Of a stretch of 64,000 nucleotides of DNA, positions 51,229 through 62,649 are shown piece by piece. The notes under the pieces are model-generated. The model saw only the letters and a list, made by a program, of their open reading frames with translations, searched no databases and was not told where the DNA came from. Positions within the stretch are counted from its first letter, which is position 1. Every line of letters begins with the position of its first letter. Both the position numbers and the translations under genes were made by a program. This stretch comes from CAZUMW01 sp964621615 (GTDB lineage Bacteria; Desulfobacterota; WTBG01; CAIYCZ01; CAIRTM01): NCBI GenBank assembly GCA_964621615.1, contig CAZUMW010000005.1, positions 62,001-126,000 of the forward strand, in the 5' to 3' direction.

Positions 51229-51687
51229 TTATTCAACGATAACTTTGCCCGTAAACTCTTTAATAGCACCGCGGTGTTCATATGTTGCACCGGTTGCAGA
51301 TTTGCGGGCAACATAGGGGAATTCTCCTTTTTCGACAAAGCACAGGCTGGCGACTGAACCCTGAGGAATTCTGTCTGAAATGAAGGAACCGTTTTCATCA
51401 ACGACGAAGTGGACGGGGCTTTTGCATGCCATCGTAACCTGCTTGCCCTGAAACTGAAGCTCAACGGCTGCGCGCGAATCGTTCATCCATATTACTGTCG
51501 TGCCCGGTTTAATGGTAATTTCAGAAGGGTTTATACCCCCGATGTAATGGAGGCGAATAACCTTATGGGCTGCAATAGCTTTTTCTTTTACAATTTTCTT
51601 TTGCTCTTCAGCACACACAGTGCTTACAGCAAATACGCTCATACAGACAACGGCCAACAAGATTGATACGGTTTTTTTCATCCTCAT
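51229..51687 (-). CDS. Exported cupredoxin-like protein
   Basis: A 152-residue protein with a signal peptide ending near STVCAEE. The core has ITIKPGTTVIWMND, the typical entry strand of cupredoxins, then a Cys in VTMACKSPVHF and another in ASLCFVEKGEFPY. The classic H-C-H-M copper set is not evident: the C-terminal loop lacks the C..H..M cluster. It may be a cupredoxin fold that lost copper or binds metal differently. GGAGGGACCAATT precedes the ATG. It stands alone upstream of the perR operon on the same strand. Confidence 0.75.
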   Translation of the reverse strand: MRMKKTVSILLAVVCMSVFAVSTVCAEEQKKIVKEKAIAAHKVIRLHYIGGINPSEITIKPGTTVIWMNDSRAAVELQFQGKQVTMACKSPVHFVVDENGSFISDRIPQGSVASLCFVEKGEFPYVARKSATGATYEHRGAIKEFTGKVIVE

Positions 51688-51813
51688 AATTGGTCCCTCC
51701 TGTTATGGTTTGTTTGCCTCTTGTTTTATATAGTTATTCACGCTACTCAGTCAGTCAATAGTATAGCGATTTTTTTTGATTGTAAAGCATTTTATTAATT
51801 GCGTAATGGATAC

Positions 51814-53373
51814 TCAATATGAGTGCCGTTTTTGTGTTATCAGTGAGACAGATTCCGGACCTTCTGTGCCGGCTTTATAAAATTCAAGCAGGCTGCCGCG
51901 CCTGATGCATTCCGCACAGTCTCTGATAATGGGCGTTAAAAAGGACCAGCACAGCTCTTCGGAATCCTGGCGGAGAAAAAGCATTTTCTCACCGTTCATA
52001 CAGTCTAGAAGCACTTTTTCATATGCATCAAGCGCATTTCCCGGGTCTTTCTCATAGCTGAACTCCATGTTCATCGATTTGAGACAGACCGCCGGGCCTG
52101 GATTCTTAGCCTGAAAAGACAGAGATATTTTTTCATATGGCTGTATGGTGAACTTCAGCCGGTTTGCGCTGATACCGTCCTGGAGAATGTGCCTGAAAAT
52201 AAAATGGGGAACATCTTTAAACTGAATGGTGATCGCTGTGTGTTTTTGGGAAAGCCGCTTGCCTGACACAAGATAAAACGGCACGTCCCGCCAGCGCCAG
52301 TTATCGACAAACAGCTTCATAAGGGCGAATGTGGGGGTGAGAGAATCAGAGGCCACCCCCTGTTCCTGCCGGTATCCGGGAACAGGCTGTCCGTCAATTT
52401 CTCCGGCAGTATACTGTCCGAGAACGATGTGGTGTCTGGTTTCCATTGTTTCAAAAGGCCTGAGCGATCGAATAAGTTTTGCTTTTTCATCGCGAACGGC
52501 TTCCGGGTCAAAGTGTGCAGGAGGTTCCATTGCAACGAGGGCGAGCAGCTGCATCATATGGTTTTGAAACATGTCTCTGATAATGCCCGCTTTTTCATAA
52601 TAGCCTGTACGGTGGCCGACTCCGAGCTTTTCAGCGGCGCAAATATCAACATGGTCGATATACTGCCGGTTCCAGACAGGCTCGAAGATAGCATTTGCAA
52701 AGCGGAAGACCAGTATGTTCTGTACGGTTTCTTTTGCAAGATAGTGGTCAATGCGGTAAATCTGCTGCTCTGTAAAGCTTTTTTGAAGGGTGCGGTTTAG
52801 CTGCACCGCTGTATCAAGATTGCTGCCGAAGGGTTTTTCAACAACAATACGCGGCCAGCTGCTTTCGGCAGCCTGAATGCATGAAAGCCCGCAGCTGCCG
52901 AGCATGTTCGATATGGTTTCGTAGAGCAGCGGGGGCACGGCCAGATAAAAAATCCTGTTTTTGTGCGTATAATAGCGCCTGTCAAGCGCTTCACACGCTT
53001 CTGCAAGTTCGATGAACGAGTCTTTGCGTGTGTATTCGACCTGCTTATAATAAAGGCGTGAAAAAAATGCGCTCAAAGTACCCTGATCATGTGCACCGTC
53101 CCCGGGAAGGAGGCTGTTCATAGCCGACCTGAAAGCCTCATCATCCATAGGCGTTCTTCCGCAGCCGAGGATATAAAATGCCTCAGGCAGTGTGCTGTTT
53201 TTGTAAAGGGTAAACAGGGCAGGTATGAGCTTGCGTGCGGTCAGATCACCTGATGCTCCGAATATGATAAATCCGCAGGGCGCATCAGGCTTCCGGCAGG
53301 AACACGGGTGTTCCTGCATGTCGGCGGTGCTGTTGCCGGTAACATGAACAGTATGCTTTGCATGCGATGACAT
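51814..53373 (-). CDS. zwf: Glucose-6-phosphate 1-dehydrogenase
   Basis: A 519-residue enzyme catalysing the first oxidative step of the pentose phosphate pathway. NAD(P)-binding FGASGDLTARKLIPAL, VEKPFG, and active-site RIDHYLAKETVQN are all present. YFRFAN-type motif FRFANAIFEPVWN follows. About 30 extra N-terminal residues with three Cys precede the Rossmann fold. It is 60 bases downstream of the 6-phosphogluconate dehydrogenase gene, so the two probably form one transcript supplying reducing power. Confidence 0.95.
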   Translation of the reverse strand: MSSHAKHTVHVTGNSTADMQEHPCSCRKPDAPCGFIIFGASGDLTARKLIPALFTLYKNSTLPEAFYILGCGRTPMDDEAFRSAMNSLLPGDGAHDQGTLSAFFSRLYYKQVEYTRKDSFIELAEACEALDRRYYTHKNRIFYLAVPPLLYETISNMLGSCGLSCIQAAESSWPRIVVEKPFGSNLDTAVQLNRTLQKSFTEQQIYRIDHYLAKETVQNILVFRFANAIFEPVWNRQYIDHVDICAAEKLGVGHRTGYYEKAGIIRDMFQNHMMQLLALVAMEPPAHFDPEAVRDEKAKLIRSLRPFETMETRHHIVLGQYTAGEIDGQPVPGYRQEQGVASDSLTPTFALMKLFVDNWRWRDVPFYLVSGKRLSQKHTAITIQFKDVPHFIFRHILQDGISANRLKFTIQPYEKISLSFQAKNPGPAVCLKSMNMEFSYEKDPGNALDAYEKVLLDCMNGEKMLFLRQDSEELCWSFLTPIIRDCAECIRRGSLLEFYKAGTEGPESVSLITQKRHSY

Positions 53374-53433
53374 ACCTGATATCCCTTTGTTGCCGGCCCT
53401 TTTAGGCTGTCCGGGCAGAACGCCTGCAGGCGG

Positions 53434-54336
53434 CTATTTTTTTTGCGGAATATGTCCGCCAAAGGCCGTGCGCAGAGAAGTCAGAACCCTGTGAGAAAAG
53501 GTGTCTGCGCCCCGCGAGCTGAAGCGCTGAAACAGCGACTGCGCGATTACCGGTACCGGCACTCCTGAATCTATGGCCTGCTGGACTGTCCATCGGCCTT
53601 CTCCTGAATCGTCCACCCATGCATCATGATCGCTCAAATCGCTGTTTTGCGCAAATGCCGGAGCCAGCAGCTCCAGAAGCCATGATCGTATAACGCTGCC
53701 GCTGTTCCATACGCTGCACAGGCGCCCGAGCGGCAGTGACTCGGCATAGGGGGAGTGTTTCAGCAGATTAAACCCTTCTGCATATGCCTGCATCATACCG
53801 TATTCTATGCCGTTATGAACCATTTTTGCAAAGTGGCCGGATCCGGCAGGGCCGCAGTACAGATAGCCGTCAGGCGATGTGAGGGTTTCAAGAATCGGCG
53901 TGATATGCTCAAATGCGGAACTGTCTCCGCCGGCCATGATGCAGTAGCCGCTTTCAAGCCCCCAGATACCACCGGATACGCCCGCATCGACATATCGTAT
54001 ATGCTTTTTTGCCAGCAGTTCGCTGTGTTCAATATCGTCTTTGTAATAGCTGTTGCCGCCGTCTATCAGTATGTCGCCTTCTTCTAACAGTTCAGAAAGC
54101 TGTTGTACATGAAAATGTACCGGCGGCCCTGCCGGGAGCATCAGCCATATGACGCGGGGCGCTTCAAGGAGCCCGGAAAGCTCTTCAGGAGATGCAGCCC
54201 CGCGGGCGCCTTCCTGTTGCATGCGGGTTACTTTTTCGTGAGTCCGGTTGTACACAGCCACATCATGCCCCCCCCGGATAAGGCGGAGGGCCATGTTCTT
54301 TCCCATGCGTCCGAGCCCGACTATGCCAAGCTGCAT
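53434..54336 (-). CDS. gnd: 6-phosphogluconate dehydrogenase, short form
   Basis: A 300-residue decarboxylating dehydrogenase of the YqeC/GndA short class, often NAD-dependent. The N-terminal GLGRMGKNMALRL binds the dinucleotide. DGGNSYYKDD, SGGIWGLESGYCIMAGG and MVHNGIEYGMMQAYAEG contain the substrate-binding residues. The long enzyme would be about 470 residues, so this belongs to the shorter family. It is upstream of zwf on the same strand and together they give the oxidative pentose phosphate branch. Confidence 0.93.
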   Translation of the reverse strand: MQLGIVGLGRMGKNMALRLIRGGHDVAVYNRTHEKVTRMQQEGARGAASPEELSGLLEAPRVIWLMLPAGPPVHFHVQQLSELLEEGDILIDGGNSYYKDDIEHSELLAKKHIRYVDAGVSGGIWGLESGYCIMAGGDSSAFEHITPILETLTSPDGYLYCGPAGSGHFAKMVHNGIEYGMMQAYAEGFNLLKHSPYAESLPLGRLCSVWNSGSVIRSWLLELLAPAFAQNSDLSDHDAWVDDSGEGRWTVQQAIDSGVPVPVIAQSLFQRFSSRGADTFSHRVLTSLRTAFGGHIPQKK

Positions 54337-54405
54337 CGATCACTCCTTTTTATAGCTGATTTGTACTATTGTGCTTTTCAAGACACTCAGAGGCATTGTC
54401 CTGTC

Positions 54406-56376
<1,971 letters not shown>

Positions 56377-56446
56377 GCTTTCTATTGCGGATTCACGTTC
56401 TGAAGAGCCTGCCGGATATTGTGTATTGCGCAGGAGCCCTTTGCTG

Positions 56447-56980
56447 TCACTTAATACTTTGTTTCAGCTTAACGGCTTCTTTTGCAAGAACCCCGTATGT
56501 CTGAAATCCGCGAAACCGCTTAGTAATAGTACCGTTACCGTTGACAAAAAGCGTGGTGGGGAGTATGCATATTCTATTTTTTCTAGCAGCACCGGCTGTG
56601 TCCAGCAGAAATGGAAACCGAACGTTGTTTGACGAGGCAAATTTTTTTATGGTTTGCATGTCTTCGGTGGCATCTATGTCGACCGAGATAATTTTTATCG
56701 GTGCAGTTTCATGCTCGGCGTGCAGCTTGTTAAGGATGGGCAGGAGCTTGATGCACGGTCTACAGTATATAGATCCAAAGGTGATGATGAGACCGGTACC
56801 GCGATGCTGCTTACTGTGAAAATATTTTCCGTTTTTAACGTTTACCAGGCAGAAATCACTGATCCGGCCGGTTTCTTTGGCATGGCAGTATATGGGGTCC
56901 AAAACAGCTATGCTCCACAAGAAAAGGGCAGTCGCTGCCAGACAGTAAACAGCCGCGTATCGTGTCGTGCCGAGAGTCAT
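56447..56980 (-). CDS. Exported TlpA-like thioredoxin
   Basis: A 177-residue protein with an N-terminal hydrophobic segment (about residues 8-28) that could be a signal or anchor. The thioredoxin fold has SIYCRPCIKLLPIL as CxxC active site and cis-Pro region RICILPTTLFVNGNG. It should work as a periplasmic thiol:disulfide exchange protein, perhaps reductant for cytochrome or secreted-protein thiols. It is one of three thioredoxin-fold genes in a row on the minus strand; the gap to the next is 70 bases. Confidence 0.88.
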   Translation of the reverse strand: MTLGTTRYAAVYCLAATALFLWSIAVLDPIYCHAKETGRISDFCLVNVKNGKYFHSKQHRGTGLIITFGSIYCRPCIKLLPILNKLHAEHETAPIKIISVDIDATEDMQTIKKFASSNNVRFPFLLDTAGAARKNRICILPTTLFVNGNGTITKRFRGFQTYGVLAKEAVKLKQSIK

Positions 56981-57172
56981 GTGCCTGCGATGCTCCCGCT
57001 ATGATAATGGTATCAAATTGTTTCGTTTTGTGTTCTCTTTGTATGGCGTGGGGATTACACAAAAAGCAGTTCTTACCTGAATTTTAATACTAGTATATCA
57101 TATTTGGAGCACTTTGCATAAACAGGATTTAACGCATATCAAGGCAGAAAAAGCGAACTGCTCACAAAAACA

Positions 57173-58876
57173 TCACTTGTTGTCAGTACATCCTTCAGTA
57201 TTCAATCCGTGAATGCTGCAAAGCACCGATCCGTCAACTACTATATACATGCCCCCCAGCGGGCATTCGGGAATCGACTCCCCGGCAATGATCTGCTGAA
57301 GCAGGTCATCCGTGAGCTCAACCGAATCATCCTCCTCTTTCAGCGCGCTGAGCTTTTCTCTGATACGGCAGATTGACCGGAAACAAAGCTTCTCCCAATG
57401 CCCGCTCCGGAACTTATATTGTTTGAACCCCTCAAACACGTTTTTTGCTTTATTGAACGATTCAAATACCAGGCTCGAGGACATTGTTGCAGCGGTAACG
57501 GCATCAGTTTCCGGATCGAAGCTGAAGTCATCAAAAATACTTTGTCCGGCAAAATAATCCCGTATTTTTTTTACATCATCTGCATCCCAGCTTATGTTGC
57601 CGTATTTGGTAAGCTCAAGGGGGATGAAATCGGTAATAATGCTTTTCTGGTTGAGAACATAAATAAAGTGGCTGTCGTGGCATATATCGCAGAGGCTCGG
57701 CCGGCTCTCAACGCGGGAAAACAGATACCGCCCGCTGCGCTTCGGGGAAAGCGCGCTGACATATACCCCTTCTCCGTTATCCATGATGACCTTTTCAGTT
57801 GACTCGATTGTGTGACCCTTTGTGCGTATTGCGGTTTCAATAACCTCTACAATTTCCTCAGGGCTCATATCGGGGGATGGTGTATATTCGCGCCCTTTCA
57901 ATATGGAGGTTGCGTTGTAGAAGGTAATGGCATCTCCTTTGTAGCCTATTCTTCCGTATTCGTTAATGTAATACACAACCGGGTTCTCAGGGTCTTTAAA
58001 CGAGAACTCGGAATCGGGCGTGTCAGCGTCAGCGAACACAAACCGTTCCCTGTGCAGGTCGGCAGGCAGCGTAAGGCCGTTAAACGGGAATACCACAATG
58101 AGCATGTCCGGATAGCTTGTACGGATTCTGTCGAGTATATAGAGCTGATTTTCAGGGATGCGGGTGTCAATTTCAAGAGAATACTGCTGATCACAGGGAA
58201 AATACAGCAGAGCTTTTTTGCCCAGAAAATCTTTATGGGTATAGGATTTTTTATCTGCTGTAAACGAATAGGGGGGGCATTTGTTGCCCGGCTCAGTGCC
58301 GAGGAACCGGCCGCGCATGGCATGTTTGATCGTGGACAGATAGCGCGTGTGGGTTGTAACGCCGCCGGCATGATAGTCGATAATGAACCGCCGCTCCTCT
58401 TTTCGAAGGATATACGTGTGCGGCGTGCCGCGCGTGTTTCCGGTTTGGTTGAAAATGGCTTTCTCCGGGTCGGTGACGATGGGGTACGAAGAGCCGAACA
58501 TACGCTGAAATTCTGTTACTTCCTCGGCATCGTTCCCGACGGCTATACCGATAATACATACCTTTCCCTGCAGCTGCGGATCGTTCTCAATGGTCTGGTA
58601 CAGCTCATTGAAAATATTTACCTGCATACGGCAGGTATGGCAGTATACATTCAAAAATTCGATGATAATAACATCATGGCTGAGATCGGCCAGGCGAAAC
58701 GAACTGCCGCAGTCTATTTTTAGATAGGCACAGTGATCTTCAGTCAAAGTGTGCGGTCGGTCAAACAAGGGAAAAGGATCACCGATGTTTACTGCATATG
58801 CTGCATCCCTCAGCAGGGGTACCGTTGTCAGCAGGAGTGCCCCCAGCAGTATGAACGCAAAAAAATATCTTTTCAT
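57173..58876 (-). CDS. Exported thioredoxin-like protein with CxxCH and FMN-binding-like region
   Basis: A 567-residue protein of unusual make-up. A signal peptide ends near AAYA. The thioredoxin domain has EFLNVYCHTC (C79, C82) and RGTPHTYIL as cis-Pro region. A central domain has no recognised relative. Later comes CDICH (C396-C399-H400), which has the form of a c-type haem site, and then DAVTAATMSS (D458-T464), close to the flavinylation motif of FMN_bind proteins. If both are real it links thiol, haem and flavin chemistry in one periplasmic chain. The C-terminal ~60 residues hold CPLGGMYIVVDGSVLCS. It is the first of the three thioredoxin-fold genes. Confidence 0.8.
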   Translation of the reverse strand: MKRYFFAFILLGALLLTTVPLLRDAAYAVNIGDPFPLFDRPHTLTEDHCAYLKIDCGSSFRLADLSHDVIIIEFLNVYCHTCRMQVNIFNELYQTIENDPQLQGKVCIIGIAVGNDAEEVTEFQRMFGSSYPIVTDPEKAIFNQTGNTRGTPHTYILRKEERRFIIDYHAGGVTTHTRYLSTIKHAMRGRFLGTEPGNKCPPYSFTADKKSYTHKDFLGKKALLYFPCDQQYSLEIDTRIPENQLYILDRIRTSYPDMLIVVFPFNGLTLPADLHRERFVFADADTPDSEFSFKDPENPVVYYINEYGRIGYKGDAITFYNATSILKGREYTPSPDMSPEEIVEVIETAIRTKGHTIESTEKVIMDNGEGVYVSALSPKRSGRYLFSRVESRPSLCDICHDSHFIYVLNQKSIITDFIPLELTKYGNISWDADDVKKIRDYFAGQSIFDDFSFDPETDAVTAATMSSSLVFESFNKAKNVFEGFKQYKFRSGHWEKLCFRSICRIREKLSALKEEDDSVELTDDLLQQIIAGESIPECPLGGMYIVVDGSVLCSIHGLNTEGCTDNK

Positions 58877-59077
58877 AAGCTGTGCTCCGTTTGTTATGTG
58901 TGCTATTTATACAACTATACAAGGTATTTTATATAATGGCAAATGATTAGTGTTAACGGCCATCATCAGGCATGTTCCTTTCAAGAGCAGCATAAAAATG
59001 TTTTTCAGCAGATTAAGGCTCTGCAGGGGTGATGCGCTGCACAAGAAAGTATTTATAGCAAATGAGCGTATTGTGCT

Positions 59078-59302
59078 ATGAACCGGCATAAAAAATACGA
59101 TTGTCCTGATTGTGCGTTTTGTCAGTACTGTGCTGAAACACGATGCAGAGCGTGCCGGAATACCGGAAGAAAAAAGCGGAAATTGACCATACGCGAACAG
59201 ATTGCCCGCTATGAGGCTCTAAACCCTGAAATTCGCTCACCCACCGACCCCATTTTGTATACACCTGAAAAATCGTACCCTGATTCTTGTTCTGATAAAT
59301 AA
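59078..59302 (+). CDS. Small Cys-rich protein of unknown function
   Basis: A 74-residue protein with eight Cys in the first 30 residues, in the order CPDCAFCQYCAETRCRACR. A basic stretch and LTIREQIARYEALNP follow. The spacing suggests a zinc- or Fe-S-binding ribbon. The ribosome site is weak (AAATGAGCG). A similar Cys pattern occurs in small proteins of anaerobes as I recall them. It precedes the rubrerythrin-like gene by 97 bases. Confidence 0.6.
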   Translation: MNRHKKYDCPDCAFCQYCAETRCRACRNTGRKKRKLTIREQIARYEALNPEIRSPTDPILYTPEKSYPDSCSDK

Positions 59303-59398
59303 TATTGTGTTTCCTCCCCTTGACGTGCCAGGCGGTGGTGTATATTACTGTCAACAAAAGATGAATTAAAAACTGTGCCATACAGGAGGGGTGTCATT

Positions 59399-59914
59399 AT
59401 GCAAGATAGAATCAGCTCTATAGAAATTGCGCTTGAAAATGAAACAAAAGAGCGCGAATTTTATCTTGAAAACAGCCGGCGCACAAAAAACAGTGCGGGC
59501 GCTGATATGTTTGCAACAATAGCCCGTGATGAGGAGGAGCACTATAATCGCTTGAAAGAGCTGCATGAGAAGCTTCAGCAAAAGCGGCAGTGGCCGGAGG
59601 ATGTTACGCCTATCCAAAGCGGATTGAATGTTAGGCAGGCTATAGGGAAGCTGTCTCAGGCCGGCAAAGATCAGGCGGCCGTCGATGCCGACGACATTGC
59701 TGCGATAAAAAAAGCCATAGAGTTTGAGACAAGCGGCTATAATCTGTATGCAAAACTGCGCGACAACGCGGAAACAAAGCCAGAGCGTACGTTCTTCGGC
59801 ATGCTCGCATCCTTTGAGAACGAGCACCTCAATTCCCTTAAAGAGTCTCTTCTGTTTTTTGAAGATCCGGCCACGTGGTATGAACAGCACGAGAAGCCGC
59901 ATTTTGAAGCGTAA
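59399..59914 (+). CDS. Rubrerythrin/ferritin-like diiron protein
   Basis: A 171-residue four-helix protein of the ferritin-like superfamily. ExxH metal motifs are in ARDEEEHYNRL and ASFENEHLNSL, with partner Glu in NETKEREFY and EFETSGYNLY. It lacks the C-terminal rubredoxin domain of classic rubrerythrin. It may reduce peroxide with an external electron donor, possibly a rubredoxin-type protein such as the 37-residue one at 46252. I chose ATG 59399 after AGGAGGGGTGTCATT rather than 59375. Confidence 0.88.
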   Translation: MQDRISSIEIALENETKEREFYLENSRRTKNSAGADMFATIARDEEEHYNRLKELHEKLQQKRQWPEDVTPIQSGLNVRQAIGKLSQAGKDQAAVDADDIAAIKKAIEFETSGYNLYAKLRDNAETKPERTFFGMLASFENEHLNSLKESLLFFEDPATWYEQHEKPHFEA

Positions 59915-60009
59915 CCAGCGTGTGAGTACAAAATAAGTATCAGGCTTGCTTTGTGGTGGTGTCACAGCAGGCAACTGTTTTATTATCCCTTTGTTCGGAG
60001 CTGATCTCA

Positions 60010-61707
60010 ATGGCAATAGATGTAACGGTAAAAATAGGGGGCGAAGCCGGTCAGGGCATTCAAACGGTCGGCCAGCTGCTGGCTCAGGTGTGCAGGAACG
60101 CCGGCTTGTATGCTTTTGCAATTAACGATTTTGAATCGCGCATACGGGGCGGTCACAGCTTCTGCCAGCTTCGTATAAGTGATGGCCCGGTTGATGCTCC
60201 CGCAGCTGCCGTTCATCTGCTTGTCTCCATGAACTATGAGACCTTTAATCTGCATAGGGGTGAAGTTGCCAAGGACGGGCTCGCAATCCTTACCGAAAAA
60301 GCAGATGAACGTGATGGGATTCTGAATCTGCCGGTCAGCGATCTTGCAAAGCAGGCGGGAAGCCCGATAACGGCAAACACCGTTGCTGCCGCTGCAGCGC
60401 TTGGTGTTTTAGGCGCTCCGCGTGATCTGTTAACAGAGGTGCTCGAGCAGCGGTTTGGCGGAAGCAATGGAAAAGTTGCCGAACAAAACAAACAGGCAGC
60501 CGGGCTGGGGTATGAGGCAGTGCAGGATAGGCCGTTTGCGTACCGGTTCTCATGGGAAGGCAGCGATAAAACGATGCTGATGGCTGAGGGTAACCAGTCA
60601 ATCGCCCTTGGGGCTCTTGCGGGGGATTGCCGCTTTGCCTCGTTTTACCCCATGTCGCCGGCGACCGGTATTATGCGGCATCTGGCTGCGCATCAGGATG
60701 ATCTTCCGGTGGTTGTCGAGCAGGCTGAGGATGAGATAGCCGCTGTCAATATGGTCATTGGTGCAGCCTATGCAGGCGTACGTTCGATAACCGCCACATC
60801 CGGGGGCGGCTTCTGTCTGATGTGTGAGGGGCTCGGCCTTGCCGGTATTTCAGAAACGCCTCTTGTCATTGTCAACGCCCAGCGACCCGGCCCGGCAACC
60901 GGGCTCGCGACCCGGACCGCCCAGGGCGATTTGCAGTTTGTTATTCGGGCTGCTCAGGATGATTTTCCACGGTTCGTTTTCGCACCGGGATCATTCCAGC
61001 AGGGGTACGCAACAACTGCCCGCGCTCTTGCGCTTGCTGAAAAGTATCAGACACCCGCTGTCGTGCTCGTTGATCAATATTTTAATGATTCGCTGCAGGT
61101 AACGGACAAACCCTTTGCAGCACCGGATATTGTTGAGCGTTTTATCGATACGGACGAATCACTTGATAATCCTGAACAGTATCGGCGATATGCTCTCAGC
61201 GGGGACGGCATTTCGCCCCGCGCTTTGCCGTGCCGTGGCAGGGCGCTTGTCACCGCGCTCGGAAATGCACACGGCGAAGACGGTCATCTTTCGGAGTCGG
61301 CTCAGGACCGCACTGCCATGGTAAATAAGCGGGCGCTCAAAATGCGCTCAATGCTTTCGGAAATGCTGCCCCCTGAAACCGGGCATCCTGGTGCATCCCT
61401 TCTGCTTGTATGCTGGGGATCGCTGAAGGGGATCGTTCGAGAGGCGGTTGAAATGATGCGCAGCAAAGACATTGATGCCGGCTGGGTCCATTTTTGCGAC
61501 ATATGGCCGTTTCCGGCCCGCGACGCACAAGAGATCGTGAGTAAGGCCGAGCGATTCATTGTTGTGGAACAAAACAGCACCGCACAGTTTGCACAGCTGG
61601 TGCGGCAGGAAACAGGGCTTGTCCCCTCAGGAACGGTTCTCAAATATGACGGGCGACCGTTTTACCCATCGGAAATAGCCCTTACCGTTGAGCAGATGGA
61701 GAAATAA
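60010..61707 (+). CDS. korA: 2-oxoacid:acceptor oxidoreductase, fused gamma/alpha subunit
   Basis: A 565-residue KorA-type subunit. Residues ~1-190 are the gamma domain (IGGEAGQGIQTVGQLLAQ, RIRGGHSF). The rest is the alpha pyrimidine-binding part (GNQSIALGALAGDCRF, FYPMSPATGIM, TATSGGGFCLMCEG) with a C-terminal domain. Together with the beta subunit it oxidatively decarboxylates a 2-oxoacid, probably 2-oxoglutarate, passing electrons to ferredoxin. ATG 60010 has GGAG upstream and is preferred to 59953. The beta gene begins 2 bases after its stop. No ferredoxin subunit gene is adjacent. Confidence 0.92.
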   Translation: MAIDVTVKIGGEAGQGIQTVGQLLAQVCRNAGLYAFAINDFESRIRGGHSFCQLRISDGPVDAPAAAVHLLVSMNYETFNLHRGEVAKDGLAILTEKADERDGILNLPVSDLAKQAGSPITANTVAAAAALGVLGAPRDLLTEVLEQRFGGSNGKVAEQNKQAAGLGYEAVQDRPFAYRFSWEGSDKTMLMAEGNQSIALGALAGDCRFASFYPMSPATGIMRHLAAHQDDLPVVVEQAEDEIAAVNMVIGAAYAGVRSITATSGGGFCLMCEGLGLAGISETPLVIVNAQRPGPATGLATRTAQGDLQFVIRAAQDDFPRFVFAPGSFQQGYATTARALALAEKYQTPAVVLVDQYFNDSLQVTDKPFAAPDIVERFIDTDESLDNPEQYRRYALSGDGISPRALPCRGRALVTALGNAHGEDGHLSESAQDRTAMVNKRALKMRSMLSEMLPPETGHPGASLLLVCWGSLKGIVREAVEMMRSKDIDAGWVHFCDIWPFPARDAQEIVSKAERFIVVEQNSTAQFAQLVRQETGLVPSGTVLKYDGRPFYPSEIALTVEQMEK

Positions 61708-61709
61708 TA

Positions 61710-62564
61710 ATGCCAGAAGCTGCCGATTTTGACAGCACGTTTGAAAACAAATGGTGCCCTGGGTGCGGGAATTTCGGAATACTGAATGCTATGAAAAAGG
61801 GCCTTGCAGCCGCCGGCATCCTTCCGCATCGGATTCTTATTGTTTCAGGAATAGGGCAGGCGGCAAAAACCCCGCATTTTTTGAAATGCAATTATTTTCA
61901 CGGCCTTCACGGCAGGGCGCTTCCGGTGGCAACCGGCGCAAAGATAGCACATCATGCGCTAACCATACTGGTTAACACCGGCGACGGTGATTGCTACGGT
62001 GAAGGCGGCAACCACTTTATTACTGCGGTACGCCGAAATATTGATCTCACTGTCCTGGTACATAACAATAAGGTGTACGGGCTGACAAAGGGGCAGGCTT
62101 CGCCTACCTCTGACCTTGACATGAAAACCCGCGCGCAGCCGCACGGCGTTATTCTTGAGCCGTTTAACGGCCTGTCAGTCGCGCTTGCGCTGCAATGCGG
62201 ATTTGTGGCCCGCGGCTACTCCGGCAATCTTGACCAGCTCAGCGGGCTTATTCAGGAAGCAATAGCACACAACGGCTTCAGCCTTGTCGATATACTGCAG
62301 CCCTGTGTTTCCTATAATCATATAAATACCTACCAGTTTTACAACGACCGGGTATATGATCTTGCAGAGCAGAATCACGACAGCTCGGATTATGCAGCGG
62401 CCTGCGAGAAAGCGCGAGAGTGGGGGGACCGAATTCCCACCGGCATTCTGTACAAGAAAAAAAGCGACAGCTTTACCGATAAGATACAAACGCTGCAGAA
62501 AGGCCCGCTGCTTGACCGTGAATACGACAAGCAGAAACTGGATGCTATTTTGGCTCAGTTGTGA
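61710..62564 (+). CDS. korB: 2-oxoacid:acceptor oxidoreductase, beta subunit
   Basis: A 284-residue TPP-binding subunit. KWCPGCGNFGI opens the protein and holds two of the cluster cysteines. The TPP-Mg motif is GDGDCYGEGGNHFI, and NNKVYGLTKGQASPTS is the usual later block. The order and overlap with korA show one enzyme. The substrate, 2-oxoglutarate or another 2-oxoacid, is not decided by sequence alone; KorB-like motifs favour 2-oxoglutarate. Confidence 0.92.
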   Translation: MPEAADFDSTFENKWCPGCGNFGILNAMKKGLAAAGILPHRILIVSGIGQAAKTPHFLKCNYFHGLHGRALPVATGAKIAHHALTILVNTGDGDCYGEGGNHFITAVRRNIDLTVLVHNNKVYGLTKGQASPTSDLDMKTRAQPHGVILEPFNGLSVALALQCGFVARGYSGNLDQLSGLIQEAIAHNGFSLVDILQPCVSYNHINTYQFYNDRVYDLAEQNHDSSDYAAACEKAREWGDRIPTGILYKKKSDSFTDKIQTLQKGPLLDREYDKQKLDAILAQL

Positions 62565-62649
62565 TATATCTTTTTCGTGTCCGAAACAAGCTGATGAAGC
62601 CATGACAAATGGATTTATACACAGATGAAACAGGAAGGAGAGCTTAAAA

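Noticed and set aside
57812..58723. 303-codon plus-strand frame opposite the thioredoxin fusion gene
   Set aside because: Antisense to a gene with signal peptide and CxxC motif; no supporting features.
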